Source of the DNA: Trifolium pratense
Lineage: Eukaryota > Streptophyta > Magnoliopsida > Fabales > Fabaceae
DNA length: 64,000 nt
Assembly (NCBI RefSeq): GCF_020283565.1
Contig: NC_060060.1
Coordinates: 27,094,001 to 27,158,000, forward strand
Direction: 5' to 3'
Below are positions 20,958 to 32,465 of this stretch, piece by piece (within the stretch, counting starts at the first letter, position 1; each line of letters begins with the position of its first letter). The translations under genes and the position numbers were made by a program. The notes below the pieces were generated by a model, which ran no database searches, was not told the origin of the DNA, and saw only the letters and a program-made list of their open reading frames with translations.

Positions 20958-21906
20958 AACCATTGCTTGTCCTCAAGCAAAAAGATATATCATTTAGTGA
21001 TAGAGAAAACATGACATAAGACGTCCCTTTAGTCACCTATTTTAATCTTGACCAAATAAAACAAGTAAGTTCATTCATCACACTAAAGATATCATAAAAA
21101 CACAAATCACATACGATCATGAATTTCTTCCTTATATAGACCGTTCCAAGCTATTTTGCCAATCCCGAACTTAACTTTAATCTCATCTTTCTTCATCCCT
21201 TTTAAACCTTTGGTAATCACATTAATCCCGTTATCTATTCACACACACATGGTAGTGAGTCTGTTAGTGATTATGATCCGATTCTTTTTCATATTATTTA
21301 TTGCCCTTTTTGACATAGGATAGCTTTATATCTTAGAGGTGATTCGCAGTTGGGCTAAATGACCGGGTGAGGGTCACCTGACTTAGAATGCGTAGTCCCC
21401 TTTTCAGATTTATACTACCTTTGTTATTATTTATCATCATCATTTTTTCGAAATCATTCACTTATATTCGTCGACTCTACCACTTAAATAGTGATCTTAG
21501 ATGGTGCCGACTACCTAATGGTTTACTCAAGGATTAGTAAAGTCAAGAAATTTAAGCTCGGGTAAGTCAAATATCAAAATTGATCTACATAATTAAGAAA
21601 TTTATGGTGTTGAAATGATATAGCTAGTATGAAAATATGCTCTCAACTTAATTTTGTCAGTGACTTTTGGAAAATCAAAATTGTATTGCTTCTCAAAATT
21701 TTTGTTATGGCTCAAGATTTTGGAAAAAATTTAAAATAACCCGAAAAAATTTATTTGCAAAAAGGAAAATTAGACTAAAATAAAATTAGACTGAAAAGTA
21801 GAAAATAAAAACAGTAAAGTCCTCCCCTAAACTTAAATCCAACATTGTCCCCAATGTTATGACTTAAAAGAAGGAGAGGAACGTGAAACCTGGGATTATT
21901 ATCAAG
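20958..21906. other. Non-coding 3' part of the Athila-like interior
   Basis: Region between the second extra ORF and the purine tract. No open frame of note. A long 3' non-coding stretch is normal for this element class. Confidence 0.5.
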
Positions 21907-23208
21907 TCACGGTGGAGGTTGTTGGTATCTTTGAAAGTTGTCAAACTGCATCCTTAATTCGCTTATGCCATAAATGACGCGATCAAGTTGTTGTTGACGT
22001 TGTGCCTCCGCCGTATCCCATTGGTCAAAACGGCCCTGAATTTGTTGTTGATTTTGGAGAATTTGATTTTGTTGAATTTGCATTGCGTTAATTTGTCCCA
22101 TCATCTCCGTTTGTTGTTGATGCATGACATAAAAGAGGCTGTCGCGCTCGTCCATGGTGTTTTGGCGAGATGATGAACTACCTGCAAAAGTGTTAGGAAA
22201 ATATGTGGTGTGTGCAGGTGGGACAAAATTGTGGCTCCCACCAGCGGCAACATCATTAGTAATGTGCGTGGGAGCCTGATCAGGCATGGGCTCGTCATTA
22301 GTATTATAAAGGAGGTTTGCAGGAACCCGAACATCAGTGCGGTCCGGATTTGGAAGAGTGAAATTAGGACACACTGTATTATTAATTAACAGATTAAAAC
22401 CTCCACTTCTACGTTCCTTAATCAATTTCATGCTCTTGACCATGTTAAGATCAAGGTAAAATGGATGCATAGGTGGAAGAGGGACGAACTCGTCTTTGTG
22501 TCCGAGGAGTTTAGCTAGTGTTGTAAGTAAACCTCCAAACATGATGTCGCCCTTCTTAGTAATATATGATCACATATGGGAGAGCATGAAAGAAACAGCA
22601 TGTATTCGAATATTATTAAAAATGGCATAGATAAAGAAAAGCTCTTTGGCATTGATTTTGTTAGAATTTAGCCGTCCAAAAATAGTATAAGCTAGTAGTT
22701 GTCGAAAATATCGGATGGCGGGATTGTGAATGGAGGAGGCGGCATTACCTTCAAAACCCTCCATGTTTTTTCCCGTTATAGATTGCCAAAATGAGCTAGC
22801 ATTTTCTACCCATTGCTCGTTGTCGGGAATTTTATATGTGACACCATCGCCATAAGGAATACGTAAAAGATTAGCAATTTGATCATAGGTCATTTCGTAT
22901 TCCTTATTAAACATGCGAAAACGAGCAATGCCATTTGGACTGTCAGGATTTTTTAAAATAAGAGAGCTTAGAAATTCTATTGTCAGTGGAAAGTAAGCAG
23001 CATTTCTTTGGTTTACAAAGAAATTTAAGTTGAGAGTATCAAGCATGTATTTCACACTATCATAGAGTCCTAAACTTCTTAAACAATCAACATCAGCATA
23101 CCTTGTGGGAACAAATTCCCTAGTGGAGAGAACCATAAAGGTTTGATATTGTTTAGCTCCTTCTATTCCCTTCCTATACTTGAGTTGGTAAGGCTCTTGG
23201 TTTGCCAT
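21907..23208 (-). pseudogene. Extra ORF 2 downstream of pol (Athila ORF-like), one in-frame stop
   Basis: Two open pieces, 22570-23208 (212 codons) and 21907-22542 (211 codons), are in the same frame and separated by a single TGA (at ~22568) plus nine codons, so together they form one ~434-codon gene. The N-terminal ~220 residues are related to the 24170-25402 ORF: shared patterns are LT-EFLS, FR-F-K-Y---I-EIA and IHNP-IRYF--L-A-T-FG with a following KELF. The C-terminus is Gln-rich coiled coil (QQTEMMGQINAMQIQQNQIL) ending in Pro. No membrane segment is seen. It sits where Athila elements carry their env-position ORF; the function is unknown. Confidence 0.65.
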
Positions 23209-24169
23209 TGAGACTTTAATGTAGTGTGAATAGGAGAAGAGAAAATATTAAGTTATACTGATGTAGTAAGTTAGTAGAAGTGGTGAGTTGGTTGTGTGTT
23301 GAGTAGCGTGTCTTTATAGAAGCATTGATGTTCAAGTTGGTCAAAAATGAATAAGTGGGTAATTGTAATTGTCAGGCATCTCATAATGGTTTCATATGAA
23401 AGTGTTTTCAAAATAATGGCATGCATGACAAGTAGATAGTGATGACTATTGCATGCATTTGTCCACTCACATGTGTACTTGTTTTGACCAAATAATTTAT
23501 TATTGCATGCATTGGATACTAAGTAGAAAATGGTTTGTATCAATATACATTGTTTTTGCGCCAGCTATGTTTTTAATACATGGTAAGGCGCTGGCCTTGT
23601 GTTTTGCAAAGGGAAAGTGGCCAGCGCCATTTGTTGTGTGGCTGGTCACTCTTAATTGTGATACATTATTATATAGTGTGCATGAAAATACATGTTGTAC
23701 GTAATATATATGTATCACTAGCCACATGTGATGATACTTAGCATGCATTTGATAAAAGTTTGACACAAAGGTATTCATAAAATAGATATAGGTGCAAGGC
23801 ATGCAGAGGGAATCTCTGGCTCTAGGCCTTTCAACATTTCAATCACATGTTTTGGCATTTGGTTGTTTGGATTATGCATATAGAGAATACTTGTACCTTG
23901 ACCAAAATAATTTTTACATAAAAATAAATGAATAAATAAATATATATATCGCAGATGAAGGAAAATAATCTGCAAGGATAATAAATTCTTCGGTATGTGA
24001 AGATAAAATAGTTGAATAATAAAGTTAGAACTAGCGTAAATATAACGATAAGTTTCGATGCAAAGCGAGAATTTATTTCTAATGCAATATTTGATGTTCA
24101 TGCGATGTAAAGTTCGTTGCGAAATAAAAATAGAAATAAAAATAGAAATTTGCAATAAAAGTTTTGTGA
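23209..24169. other. Spacer between the two extra ORFs
   Basis: No convincing gene. Contains AAGGCGCTGGCCTTGTG and GTGGCCAGCGCC at about 23584-23630, the same word family as in the LTR palindrome arms. Confidence 0.5.
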
Positions 24170-25402
24170 TCAGCCACTTGGTTGTGGCGCAGCGGGAGAC
24201 AGTTGAATGGCGCGTATCTGGTCTGAGCATTGATCGAACTGTCCTATGACCAGGTCCATGAATCTATGGAAGTCTCCCTTTAGAGTAGCGAGATCTGCGC
24301 GAAGAGTTTCAAGTTCATACTGAATGTCGGCGATGGCCGCTCCGTAGTCAGGTGGTGGCACTGAGGTAGAAGCAGCTGTTTGGGCAGGTGATGGAGGGGC
24401 AGGTGAATAAATGAAAAGTGGGGTGGGGGGTTTTGGGTCATTAATAATGTGGTAGTATGGTGGTGTCTCAGGGTCTGTTTCATCTTGTCCTTCCAAATTG
24501 TAGAGCCAGTTCTTTTTATCGTGGACACTAGTTTTGTCATAATAAGGCAAGGTAAACTCATGGACAGGCTCAAGGTTAACCAACAGTTGGAAGGTATCAG
24601 GGCCAAGGTTTCCGATTAGGTGATTGTTAAAACAGAACTGAATACCCATAGGTTCTACTCCTACAGAGAGGGTGATCTGTGATAGTGGGGTATACAGGTC
24701 TAGGGCCCTAGCTATGATGGTGACAAAACCACCAGTACCTATGCGGCGAGTTTGGTCTTGGGTGAATTTGGCTAGGCTGTCAAGTAGGAAGGCTGCAGCA
24801 TTTAGTGGTCGACCTTGGGATCCACAGAACATTATGAAAAGTTCTTCCCTACTGACGGTTGTGACGTTGGGGGGTTTTCCGAAAAAGGTGTGGGCAATAA
24901 TCATGTGGAAATATCTTATTGTCGGGTTATGGATGGCTGTGCTTAGTCTTTCGTCAGGGGGTGAGTTAGGGTTGCTTGCTATGCTGCCCCAGTATTTTTG
25001 AAGCATGCTTTCCATATAGGTGTCATCTTGTATCTCAGTGAAAGCATCTGGGCCACAAGCTACTCCTAAGTACTCGGCTATCTCTTGGATTGTAAGATGG
25101 TAGGTTTTTCCAAATAGTCTGAAACTAACTAGGCCTCCATGTGTGGAATTTCCACGAGTCGGCTCATACCTAAATGCACTTAGGAATTCTAGAGTAAGAT
25201 TACGGTAGGTGGGTGGGTTGGAGAAGATGAAGCGGTCCCAACCTAGCTGGTTGATTAAGAACCTTACACTCTCAGAGATACCTAAAGCAACTAAGGCGTG
25301 ATTGTCTGGAAAAACATGGAACGATGTTACTCGGTGGGAAAGGTCTTCGTAACGCTGCTTCTGTGTGGCGCTTCTGAACTTAACTATCATTTTGTCCTCC
25401 AT
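24170..25402 (-). CDS. Extra ORF 1 downstream of pol (Athila ORF-like)
   Basis: Open for 448 codons from 25516. I place the start at the inner ATG (25402, MEDKMIVKFRS, 410 aa) because the first 38 codons are a hydrophobic/basic leader lying over an intron-like stretch ending in TAGCAG. The ~220-residue conserved part (LTLEFLSAF, FRLFGKTYHLTIQEIAEYLG, IHNPTIRYFHMIIAHTFFG) matches extra ORF 2 in order and spacing. It ends in a Pro-rich linker and a coiled coil (ELETLRADLATLKGDF). This is the position of the env-like or ORF-1-type gene of Athila elements, but I see no signal peptide or membrane anchor in the 410-aa form. If the longer start is used, the N-terminal hydrophobic stretch could act as one. 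Function unknown. Confidence 0.65.
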   Translation of the reverse strand: MEDKMIVKFRSATQKQRYEDLSHRVTSFHVFPDNHALVALGISESVRFLINQLGWDRFIFSNPPTYRNLTLEFLSAFRYEPTRGNSTHGGLVSFRLFGKTYHLTIQEIAEYLGVACGPDAFTEIQDDTYMESMLQKYWGSIASNPNSPPDERLSTAIHNPTIRYFHMIIAHTFFGKPPNVTTVSREELFIMFCGSQGRPLNAAAFLLDSLAKFTQDQTRRIGTGGFVTIIARALDLYTPLSQITLSVGVEPMGIQFCFNNHLIGNLGPDTFQLLVNLEPVHEFTLPYYDKTSVHDKKNWLYNLEGQDETDPETPPYYHIINDPKPPTPLFIYSPAPPSPAQTAASTSVPPPDYGAAIADIQYELETLRADLATLKGDFHRFMDLVIGQFDQCSDQIRAIQLSPAAPQPSG

Positions 25403-25602
25403 TTCGTTTTTTTTTCTTTTTCTTTTTCTTAAAATTAATTCAGTCTCTGCTATTTTCAGTGAGAGAAAACAATCATACAAGTTAGTGATGATCAACAAAA
25501 AATAAAAATAAAGCATATGAAAAATGGAAAATACACATATGGGTTGCCTCCCATTCAGCGCTTCGTTTAATGTTGGTAGCTCGACAGTAATCCGGTCAAC
25601 GT

Positions 25603-26024
25603 CTAGGTTTCAGGTGGGAGATCATCTAACTTTAAACTTGAGTAGTGATCTCCGTCATTGGGGAAATAGTAGTGTTTTAAACGCTGTCCATTAACAATGA
25701 ATGTTGCGTTTGATTTACTCTTGATTTCTACGGCCCCATTTTTAAAGACTTTAGTTATTTTAAACGGTCCTGACCATCTGGAACGAAGTTTTCCAGGAAA
25801 TAGCCTTAGCCTAGAGTTGAAGAGGAGTACGAGTTCTCCTTCCTTGAATTCTTTCCTTAGTATGTGCCCGTCATGCCATTTTTTAGTTCTTTCATTATAA
25901 ATCTTGGCATTTTCGTAAGCATCTAGCCTAAGTTCATCTAGCTCGTTTAGTTCTAGCATTCTTTTTGCTCCGGCAGCCTGATAGTCCGTGTTAAGATTTT
26001 TAATTGCCCAATAGGCTCTATGTT
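25603..26024 (-). pseudogene. C-terminal integrase part of Athila-like pol, split off by a solo LTR
   Basis: Encodes the downstream part of the integrase: LEHRAYWAIKNLN, then NERTKKWHDGHI and the GPF-KITKVF-type C-terminal fold. In the unbroken pol it would follow directly from SCHLPVEL at 27344. The 1309-bp solo LTR with its ATTAG duplication sits exactly between the two. It ends at a stop near 25603. Confidence 0.85.
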
Positions 26025-26029
26025 CTAAT
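26025..26029. repeat. Target site duplication CTAAT (left) of solo LTR
   Basis: CTAAT (ATTAG on the minus strand) at 26025-26029 and 27339-27343 flanks the solo LTR. Confidence 0.85.
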
Positions 26030-27338
26030 TGTTGGGAAATCGTTTCATAAAACACTTTTATAAACGCAGCGGAATTTTAAAATTAAGATTTCCCATCAAT
26101 GGATTCTTGCGAATGAGCATGATCAGGTCTAGAATATTACCTTTGAAGAACAAATCTGTGGCCGCCTTTATCGATCACAAGCACCGCACTTGCAGCACCT
26201 CCACTTAGTCCACACGAACAGGAACCTTCGATCTCACAGTGCTAGCTGTTCTTGGATGAAGGCTGAGGGAATTTTGTGCGGTTTAGGGTTTAGAGAAATT
26301 CAGAATTTTTCTAAACTCAGTTAGGGTTTCAAAAAGTGTAACTTCTGAACTTCATAAGGCTCTATTTATAGAGTTTCTTATGAGGTCTTTAGTTTACACG
26401 AAATTGGGCTTCTCAAGCCCAATAACCGTTTTTCACTAACTGCACCCCCACAATAAGTCTTACTTATTTTTCCCTTCTTAACTGTCCTTATGTGTGTGAC
26501 CCTGTAGGTTCTTATGACGTTGGCAATAATATTAATCGTAGTATTATAAACAGTGAGCGGTATCTAGCAACACATCACTGTTACCCAAGTCATAGGAATG
26601 TCACGTGATCTGACTAACCTTTCCGTGATAAATATCTTGTGCACAATTACCCTTTTGTCCTCATGTCTATATTGAACACAAGGCATAGTATGTCATCCTT
26701 GTCTAGTTCAATATTGGGCCCATAGACATATCTCCCGTTATGTAGGAGGGACAAATTCCATCTAGGTCACTCATGTCCCTCAGCATAATTCGTGGGATAC
26801 CCATCAACCATCTTTATAATTATCCAGTTACGGATAACGTTTGAATGACAACAAGGTATTACACTCCTGCATCTAGGGTACATAGTGGTTTCAGGTCGAA
26901 GGGTGGAATACACCTTTTATCACTATGAGAAAACTTATGACATTTCATAACACTCTATGTAGTATTCTCATGGTGGGTCAATCCGATATAAAGTTACCCT
27001 TAACATTTATATCTATGTGTAGACTTGATAACTCATTATCCATGATCAGTGAGATATGATCATCAGTCTACCAACATAATAGTCTTTATGCTTTATCGTT
27101 ATCCCATTTCACAATAAAACTTGACTATGGATATGTTTAAGAATAGTGTTCTTATATTTAATGGAATCTCACGATTAAGTCATACTTAACGTTCCATAAG
27201 TGAACTGACTATTCTAGGGACTTTATCATTTTATCATATATAAAATAAATAAAGAAAAGCCTTTTATTTGATAAGTAAATTATTCAATACATCTATTATT
27301 CAATTATAAGTAATTGGCCTCTAGGGCTTACACCAACA
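26030..27338 (-). mobile_element. Solo LTR inserted in pol
   Basis: 1309 bp. The minus strand starts TGTTGGTGTAAGCCCTAGAG and ends TTTCCCAACA, with perfect short inverted ends (TGTTGG...CCAACA) and a 5-bp CTAAT target duplication. No internal region, PBS or second LTR, so it is the product of LTR-LTR recombination. The start wording is like Ty1/copia LTRs of legumes (tentative). It interrupts pol in the integrase region, so it inserted after the Athila-like element. Confidence 0.88.
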
Positions 27339-27343
27339 CTAAT

Positions 27344-30300
27344 TCTACCGGCAAATGGCAAGATTTTCCGTAGATGAGTTTAAATGGAGTTGTCCCTATG
27401 GGTGTCTTATAGGCGGTTCGATATGCCCAAAGTGCATCATCCAGTTTGGTGGCCCAATCCTTTCTAGAAGTGGATAGGGTTTTTTCTAGGATTGTTTTGA
27501 TTTCTCTATTAGAGATCTCTACTTGGCCACTTGTTTGTGGGTGATATGGGGTTGCAATTCTATGTCTCACTCCATATTTTTTTAATAAGTTTTCTAACTG
27601 TTTGGATATAAAGTGAGAGCCGCCGTCGCTTATGACTAACCGGGGGACTCCAAATCTAGGGAAAATAATTTTCTTAAACAACTTAACGACTACTCGTGTA
27701 TCATTAGTGGGAGAGGCGATTGCCTCTATCCATTTTGACACGTAATCTACTGCTACGAGTATGAACTTGTTACCTGATGAGGATGGAAAGGGTCCCATAA
27801 AATCTATACCCCAAACGTCGAAGATTTCTACTTCAAGGATGTTTGTGAGTGGCATTTCGTTTCTTCTTGAGATGTTTCCCGTACGCTGACATTGGTCACA
27901 TTTTGCAATAAACGCGTGATCATCTCTAAAAAGGTTAGGCCAATAGAGACCGGCTTGTAGGATTTTATAAGCGGTTTTAGAAGTGCTTGCATGCCCTCCA
28001 TAAGGTGAGGCGTGACAATGGGTAATGACACTCTCCATTTCTTCTTCCGGGATGCATCGACGAAAAATTCCGTCGGCGCCTCTTTTAAATAAAAGGGGCT
28101 CGTCCCAATAAAATTGTTTAACATCATGGAAAAATTTCTTCTTTTGTTGATAAGATAATTCAGGTGGCATTATTCCGGCAGCTATGTAGTTAACATAATC
28201 AGCGTACCAGGGGGCTGTAGTTTGGACTAGAATGGTTTCTATTTTCTCATCGCGAGCTTTTTCTTTGTTGAAGGAAAAATCTAATTGGGCGATCAGTCTA
28301 TCACAAGGGAAGTCATCGTTAATTGGGATATGTTCTTCCCTAATATCATCTATTCTAGACAGGTGGTCTTCTACCGTATTTTCTATGCCTTTCTTGTCTT
28401 TGATTTCTAGGTCGAACTCTTGTAGCAGCAGTATCCATCTTAGAAGTCTTGGTTTTGCATCTTTCTTACTCATAAGATATCGGATTGCTGCGTGATTGGT
28501 GTAAATGATGATTTTAGATCCTACCAAATATGAGCGGAATTTGTCGATTGCAAATACAACAGCTAAGAGTTCTTTTTCGGTGGTAGCATAGTTTAGTTGT
28601 GCCGCGTCTAGAGTTCTACTTGCATAGTAGATAGCGTGTAGCTTTTTATCCTTTCTTTGTCCTAGAATGGCTCCTACGGCGTAATCGCTGGCGTCACACA
28701 TAATCTCGAATGGTTCACTCCAATCAGGAGGTTGCATTATAGGTGCGGCAATCAAGGCTTGCTTGAGGTGTTGGAATGCTTCAATACATTTGTCGTCGAA
28801 GATGAATTCGGCGTCTTTCATTAAAAGGCCTGTTAAGGGTTTAGTTATTTTAGAGAAGTCTTTTATGAATCTACGATAAAAACCTGCGTGTCCTAAAAAA
28901 CTTCTTATGTCCCTAATGGTTTTTGGAGGTTGAAGGTTTTCTATTACTTCAATTTTAGCTTTGTCCACTTCTATTCCTCTATTAGAAACTATATGTCCTA
29001 AGACTAGTCCTTCACGAACCATGAAATGACATTTCTCCCAATTGAGTACTAGGTTGACTTTAACACATCTTTGTAATACCAATTCTAAATTAGCGAGACA
29101 TCCTTCAAAACTTTCCCCATACACAGAAAAATCATCCATGAATACTTCCATGATATTGTTTATAAAATCTGCGAATATCGCCATCATACATCGTTGGAAG
29201 GTTGCAGGGGCGTTACATAATCCAAAAGGCATACGTCTATAGGCAAAGGTACCTACAGGGCATGTGAAGGTGGTCTTTTCTTGGTCGTCGGGGTGTATCG
29301 GGATTTGGAAAAATCCAGAGTATCCGTCTAAATAACAAAAATAGGAGTGTTTAGCTAGACGCTCGAGCATTTGGTCAATGAACGGTAAAGGAAAATGATC
29401 TTTCCGAGTGGCTTTGTTTAATTTTCTATAGTCGATGCACATTCTATATCCTGATTCCACTCGCTTAGGTACAGATTCTCCCTTCTCGTTTTTGACAACT
29501 GTTAGTCCTCCCTTCTTTGGTACTACATGAACAGGGCTGACCCACTTGCTATCAGATATTTGATATATTATGCCTGCGTCTAAGAGTTTCAGCACTTCTT
29601 TCTTAACTACTTCGCTTAAGATAGGGTTTATCCTTCTTTGGTGTTCTCTCGAAGCCTTTGCATCTTCCTCTAATAAGATTCGGTGCATGCACACAGAGGG
29701 ACTAATTCCCTTTAAGTCTGAGATGTTGTAACCTAAGGCAGAAGGATATTTTCTTAAGACATCTAATAATTTTTCTATTTCTATCGGGTCTAGGTCAGCG
29801 TTCACTATGACTGGGCGACTCAGATTTTCGTCTAGATATTCGTACCTAAGGTTCTTGGGTAATGGTTTGAGTTCTAGTGAGGATTGTTTAGGTTCAGGCG
29901 CGAGATTAGGTGCGAGCGGTGGATCTTTTATTGAACTATTGTCTACATCTATAGGATGTTTTAGGATCTCCGCTTCGTGAGGTAATTCTTTCTCTATTTC
30001 TTTGACACACTCATCAATTATGTCTATGGCATAGCAAGTGTCTTCGACAGCTGGTGTTTGCATGAATTTAGAAAGAATAAATTCAATTTTCTCTTCGCCT
30101 ACTTCTAGTGTAAGTTTTCCTCGCTTAACGTCTATTATTGCTCCTGCAGTGGCTAGGAATGGTCTTCCTAAAAGGATTGGAATACATGAATCTTCCGTAA
30201 TGTCCATTACTACAAAGTCGGTAGGGATATAAAGTTGGCCGATTTTTACTGGAATATTTTCTAGGATACCTACAGGGTATTTAACTGAACGGTCTGCTAG

Positions 30301-31536
30301 TTGAAGAGACATCCTAGTAGGTTTTAGATCACTCAATTTTAACTTTTTGCTGATTGAGAGGGGCATGAGACTAACACTTGCTCCTAAGTCGCATAGTGCC
30401 TTATCTATTACGTAGTTGCCTATTACGCAGGGAATTGAAAAACTTCCTGGGTCCTTAAGTTTAGGTGGCATTTTGTTTTGGAATATGGCACTGCATTCTT
30501 CGGTAAGTGCGACTGTACTATCCTCATCTAATTTCCTCTTGTTTGATAGAATTTCTTTAAGAAATTTTGAGTATGTTGGCATTTGCGTTATTGCTTCTGA
30601 GAAAGGTATGGTTATGTTTAGTTGCTTCAGAAGTTCTACAAATTTCTTAAAATGTTCTTCAGTTTTAGTCTTAGCTAATCTTTGAGGAAAAGGGATAGGT
30701 GTTTTGTAAACAGGTGGTGCAGCAGGTGTAAGCTTTTTGGTTGTCCCCTCCTTATCTCCTAATTGGGGATTTTCGGATTCTCTCTCAGGCTCTTTTGGTG
30801 GTTCACTACTCTCGGCTCCCTTGTTGGTTATCTTAGCGCTTTCTGAGTTTTTTACTCCAGAATCAGGTGGTCCTTGCAACTCCTTTCCACTTCTAGTGAT
30901 TATAGCATGTATGGCATTCGCATGCCCTTTTGGGTTAGGCTCGGGTTGTCCTGGAAATGTGCCGGCTGGGGCGGAAATAGTTGCTTGTTGTTGTGCCACC
31001 TGGGAAATCTGTGTTTCTAGCATTTTGTTATGGGTGGCTAGGGCATCTACCTTAGTTGCTAATTGTTTTACCAATTCATTAGTGTGAATGTTTTGGTTTA
31101 AGAATTTTTCCATCATAATATCGAAGTTAGACTTCCTTGGTGGATAAGGTGCGGCTGGTTGTGCTCCTTGCTTTTGGTAACCTGGAGGTGCTTGAGTAGG
31201 ATTGAGTGTATTATTGTTCCTATAAGATAAGTTAGGATGGTTCTTATAGCCAGGATTATAGTTATTGGACAGAGCGGCATAATTCACTTGGTCGAGTCCG
31301 GCTAATATAGAACAATCAGATGGTACGTGACCAGGGATTCCACATACTTCGCAATTTGGTTGGATTGCAGCTTCGGTGGATGTGGTTGGCAGGGTTAAAC
31401 TCTCCAACTTTTGAGTAAGGGCTTCTACTTTGGCGTTGACATGGTCTATGCCACTTACTTCGTATATACCGCCTTTTGTTTGGGATTTCTCTATAGCAGC
31501 GCGTTCGCTTCCCCATTGATAATGGTTTTGGGCCAT
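27344..31536 (-). pseudogene. Pol (and nucleocapsid) of the Athila-like element, main part
   Basis: About 1397 codons open. In order: nucleocapsid zinc knuckle ([16 protein letters not shown]2CX4HX4C), a Pro/Glu-rich linker, protease with the Athila-type active site [11 protein letters not shown], reverse transcriptase with FMDDFSVYG, RNase H ([12 protein letters not shown]), integrase zinc finger ([10 protein letters not shown]...CDQCQR) and core ([17 protein letters not shown], then E of [10 protein letters not shown]). The reading is cut at SCHLPVEL by the solo LTR; the rest is at 25603-26024. At its 5' end it is out of frame with gag by a TA duplication near 31540. So the polyprotein is broken twice, and the element cannot be autonomous as it stands. 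Confidence 0.9.
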
Positions 31537-31541
31537 GTTTT

Positions 31542-32261
31542 CTATATAAGCTGGGTGGCTTCTTGGTATGGTTTATCCATCAGTGCTCCACCGGCGGCTG
31601 CATCTATGGTTAGTCTTGTGTTATAAAGCAGGCCATTATAGAAGGTATGGATTATGAGCCATTGTTCTAGACCGTGGTGTGGACAGAGTCTCATCATGTC
31701 CTTGTATCTTTCCCAAGCTTCGAAGAGTGATTCTCTATCTTTTTGCCTAAATCCGTTGATTTGGGCTCTTAACATAGCTGTCTTGCTTGGCGGGAAATAT
31801 CTGGCCAAGAATTGTTTCTTCAATTCGTTCCATGTAGTGATGGAGTTCGAAGGTAGAGCTTGGAGCCAAGCTCTAGCTCTATCTCTTAAGGAAAACGGGA
31901 AAAGACGGAGTCGTATTGCTTCGGGTTCGACACCATTGGCTTTGATCGTGTCTGCGTACTGCACAAACACTGATAAATGGAGGTTAGGATCCTCCGTAGG
32001 GGAACCAGAGAACTGGTTTTGTTGCACGATTTGCAACAAAGTGGGTTTCAACTCGAAGTTTCTTGCTTCGATGTTAGGGGGCGTGATGCTCGAATGCGGT
32101 TCTTCTTCGGAAGGAACGGCGTAGTCCCTAAGAGGACGTGCGTTGTTAGCCATGGGTAAGAGGTTTTGAAGTTCGCGGATTCGACGTTTCAAATGAATAA
32201 AACGTTCTATTTCGGGTATAGGTTGTTGTAATGGTTCCTCGGAGTTACGAGTATTGGGCAT
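31542..32261 (-). CDS. Gag of the Athila-like element (frame broken before nucleocapsid)
   Basis: 239 codons starting [20 protein letters not shown]. The central part is a standard retrotransposon gag domain ([57 protein letters not shown]). It stops at a TAG created by an extra TA in a TATATA run at ~31537-31542; without it the frame would continue into the nucleocapsid/pol frame ([10 protein letters not shown]). This is a decay lesion rather than a programmed shift, since related elements read gag and pol through (family knowledge). Gag would form the virus-like particle. Confidence 0.88.
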   Translation of the reverse strand: MPNTRNSEEPLQQPIPEIERFIHLKRRIRELQNLLPMANNARPLRDYAVPSEEEPHSSITPPNIEARNFELKPTLLQIVQQNQFSGSPTEDPNLHLSVFVQYADTIKANGVEPEAIRLRLFPFSLRDRARAWLQALPSNSITTWNELKKQFLARYFPPSKTAMLRAQINGFRQKDRESLFEAWERYKDMMRLCPHHGLEQWLIIHTFYNGLLYNTRLTIDAAAGGALMDKPYQEATQLI

Positions 32262-32342
32262 ACAACCTAAGAAAAAGGGTTTAAGGGTTTTCCTTAATCG
32301 TTGCGGATTAAAAACTGTATAGCGAAAATTTGACTAAATTAG

Positions 32343-32360
32343 TCCCCGGCAACGGCGCCA
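32343..32360 (-). other. Primer binding site of the Athila-like element
   Basis: Minus strand reads TGGCGCCGTTGCCGGGGA, the primer site typical of Athila/Tat-type plant gypsy elements (Asp tRNA type). It follows the LTR end CGCAACA after the six-base spacer AGTTTT. Confidence 0.85.
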
Positions 32361-32465
32361 AAAACTTGTTGCGATTTTTCTGCAAGTGCATAGATGTATC
32401 GTGTAGTTATAAAAGATTATCGATCCCACAGAGACTATTCTTCAATATTTCGCTAATGTTTTTTT

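Noticed and set aside
23453..24249. Several overlapping short frames between the extra ORFs on both strands
   Set aside because: No motif, codon bias or relation to known element proteins; composition is that of spacer DNA.
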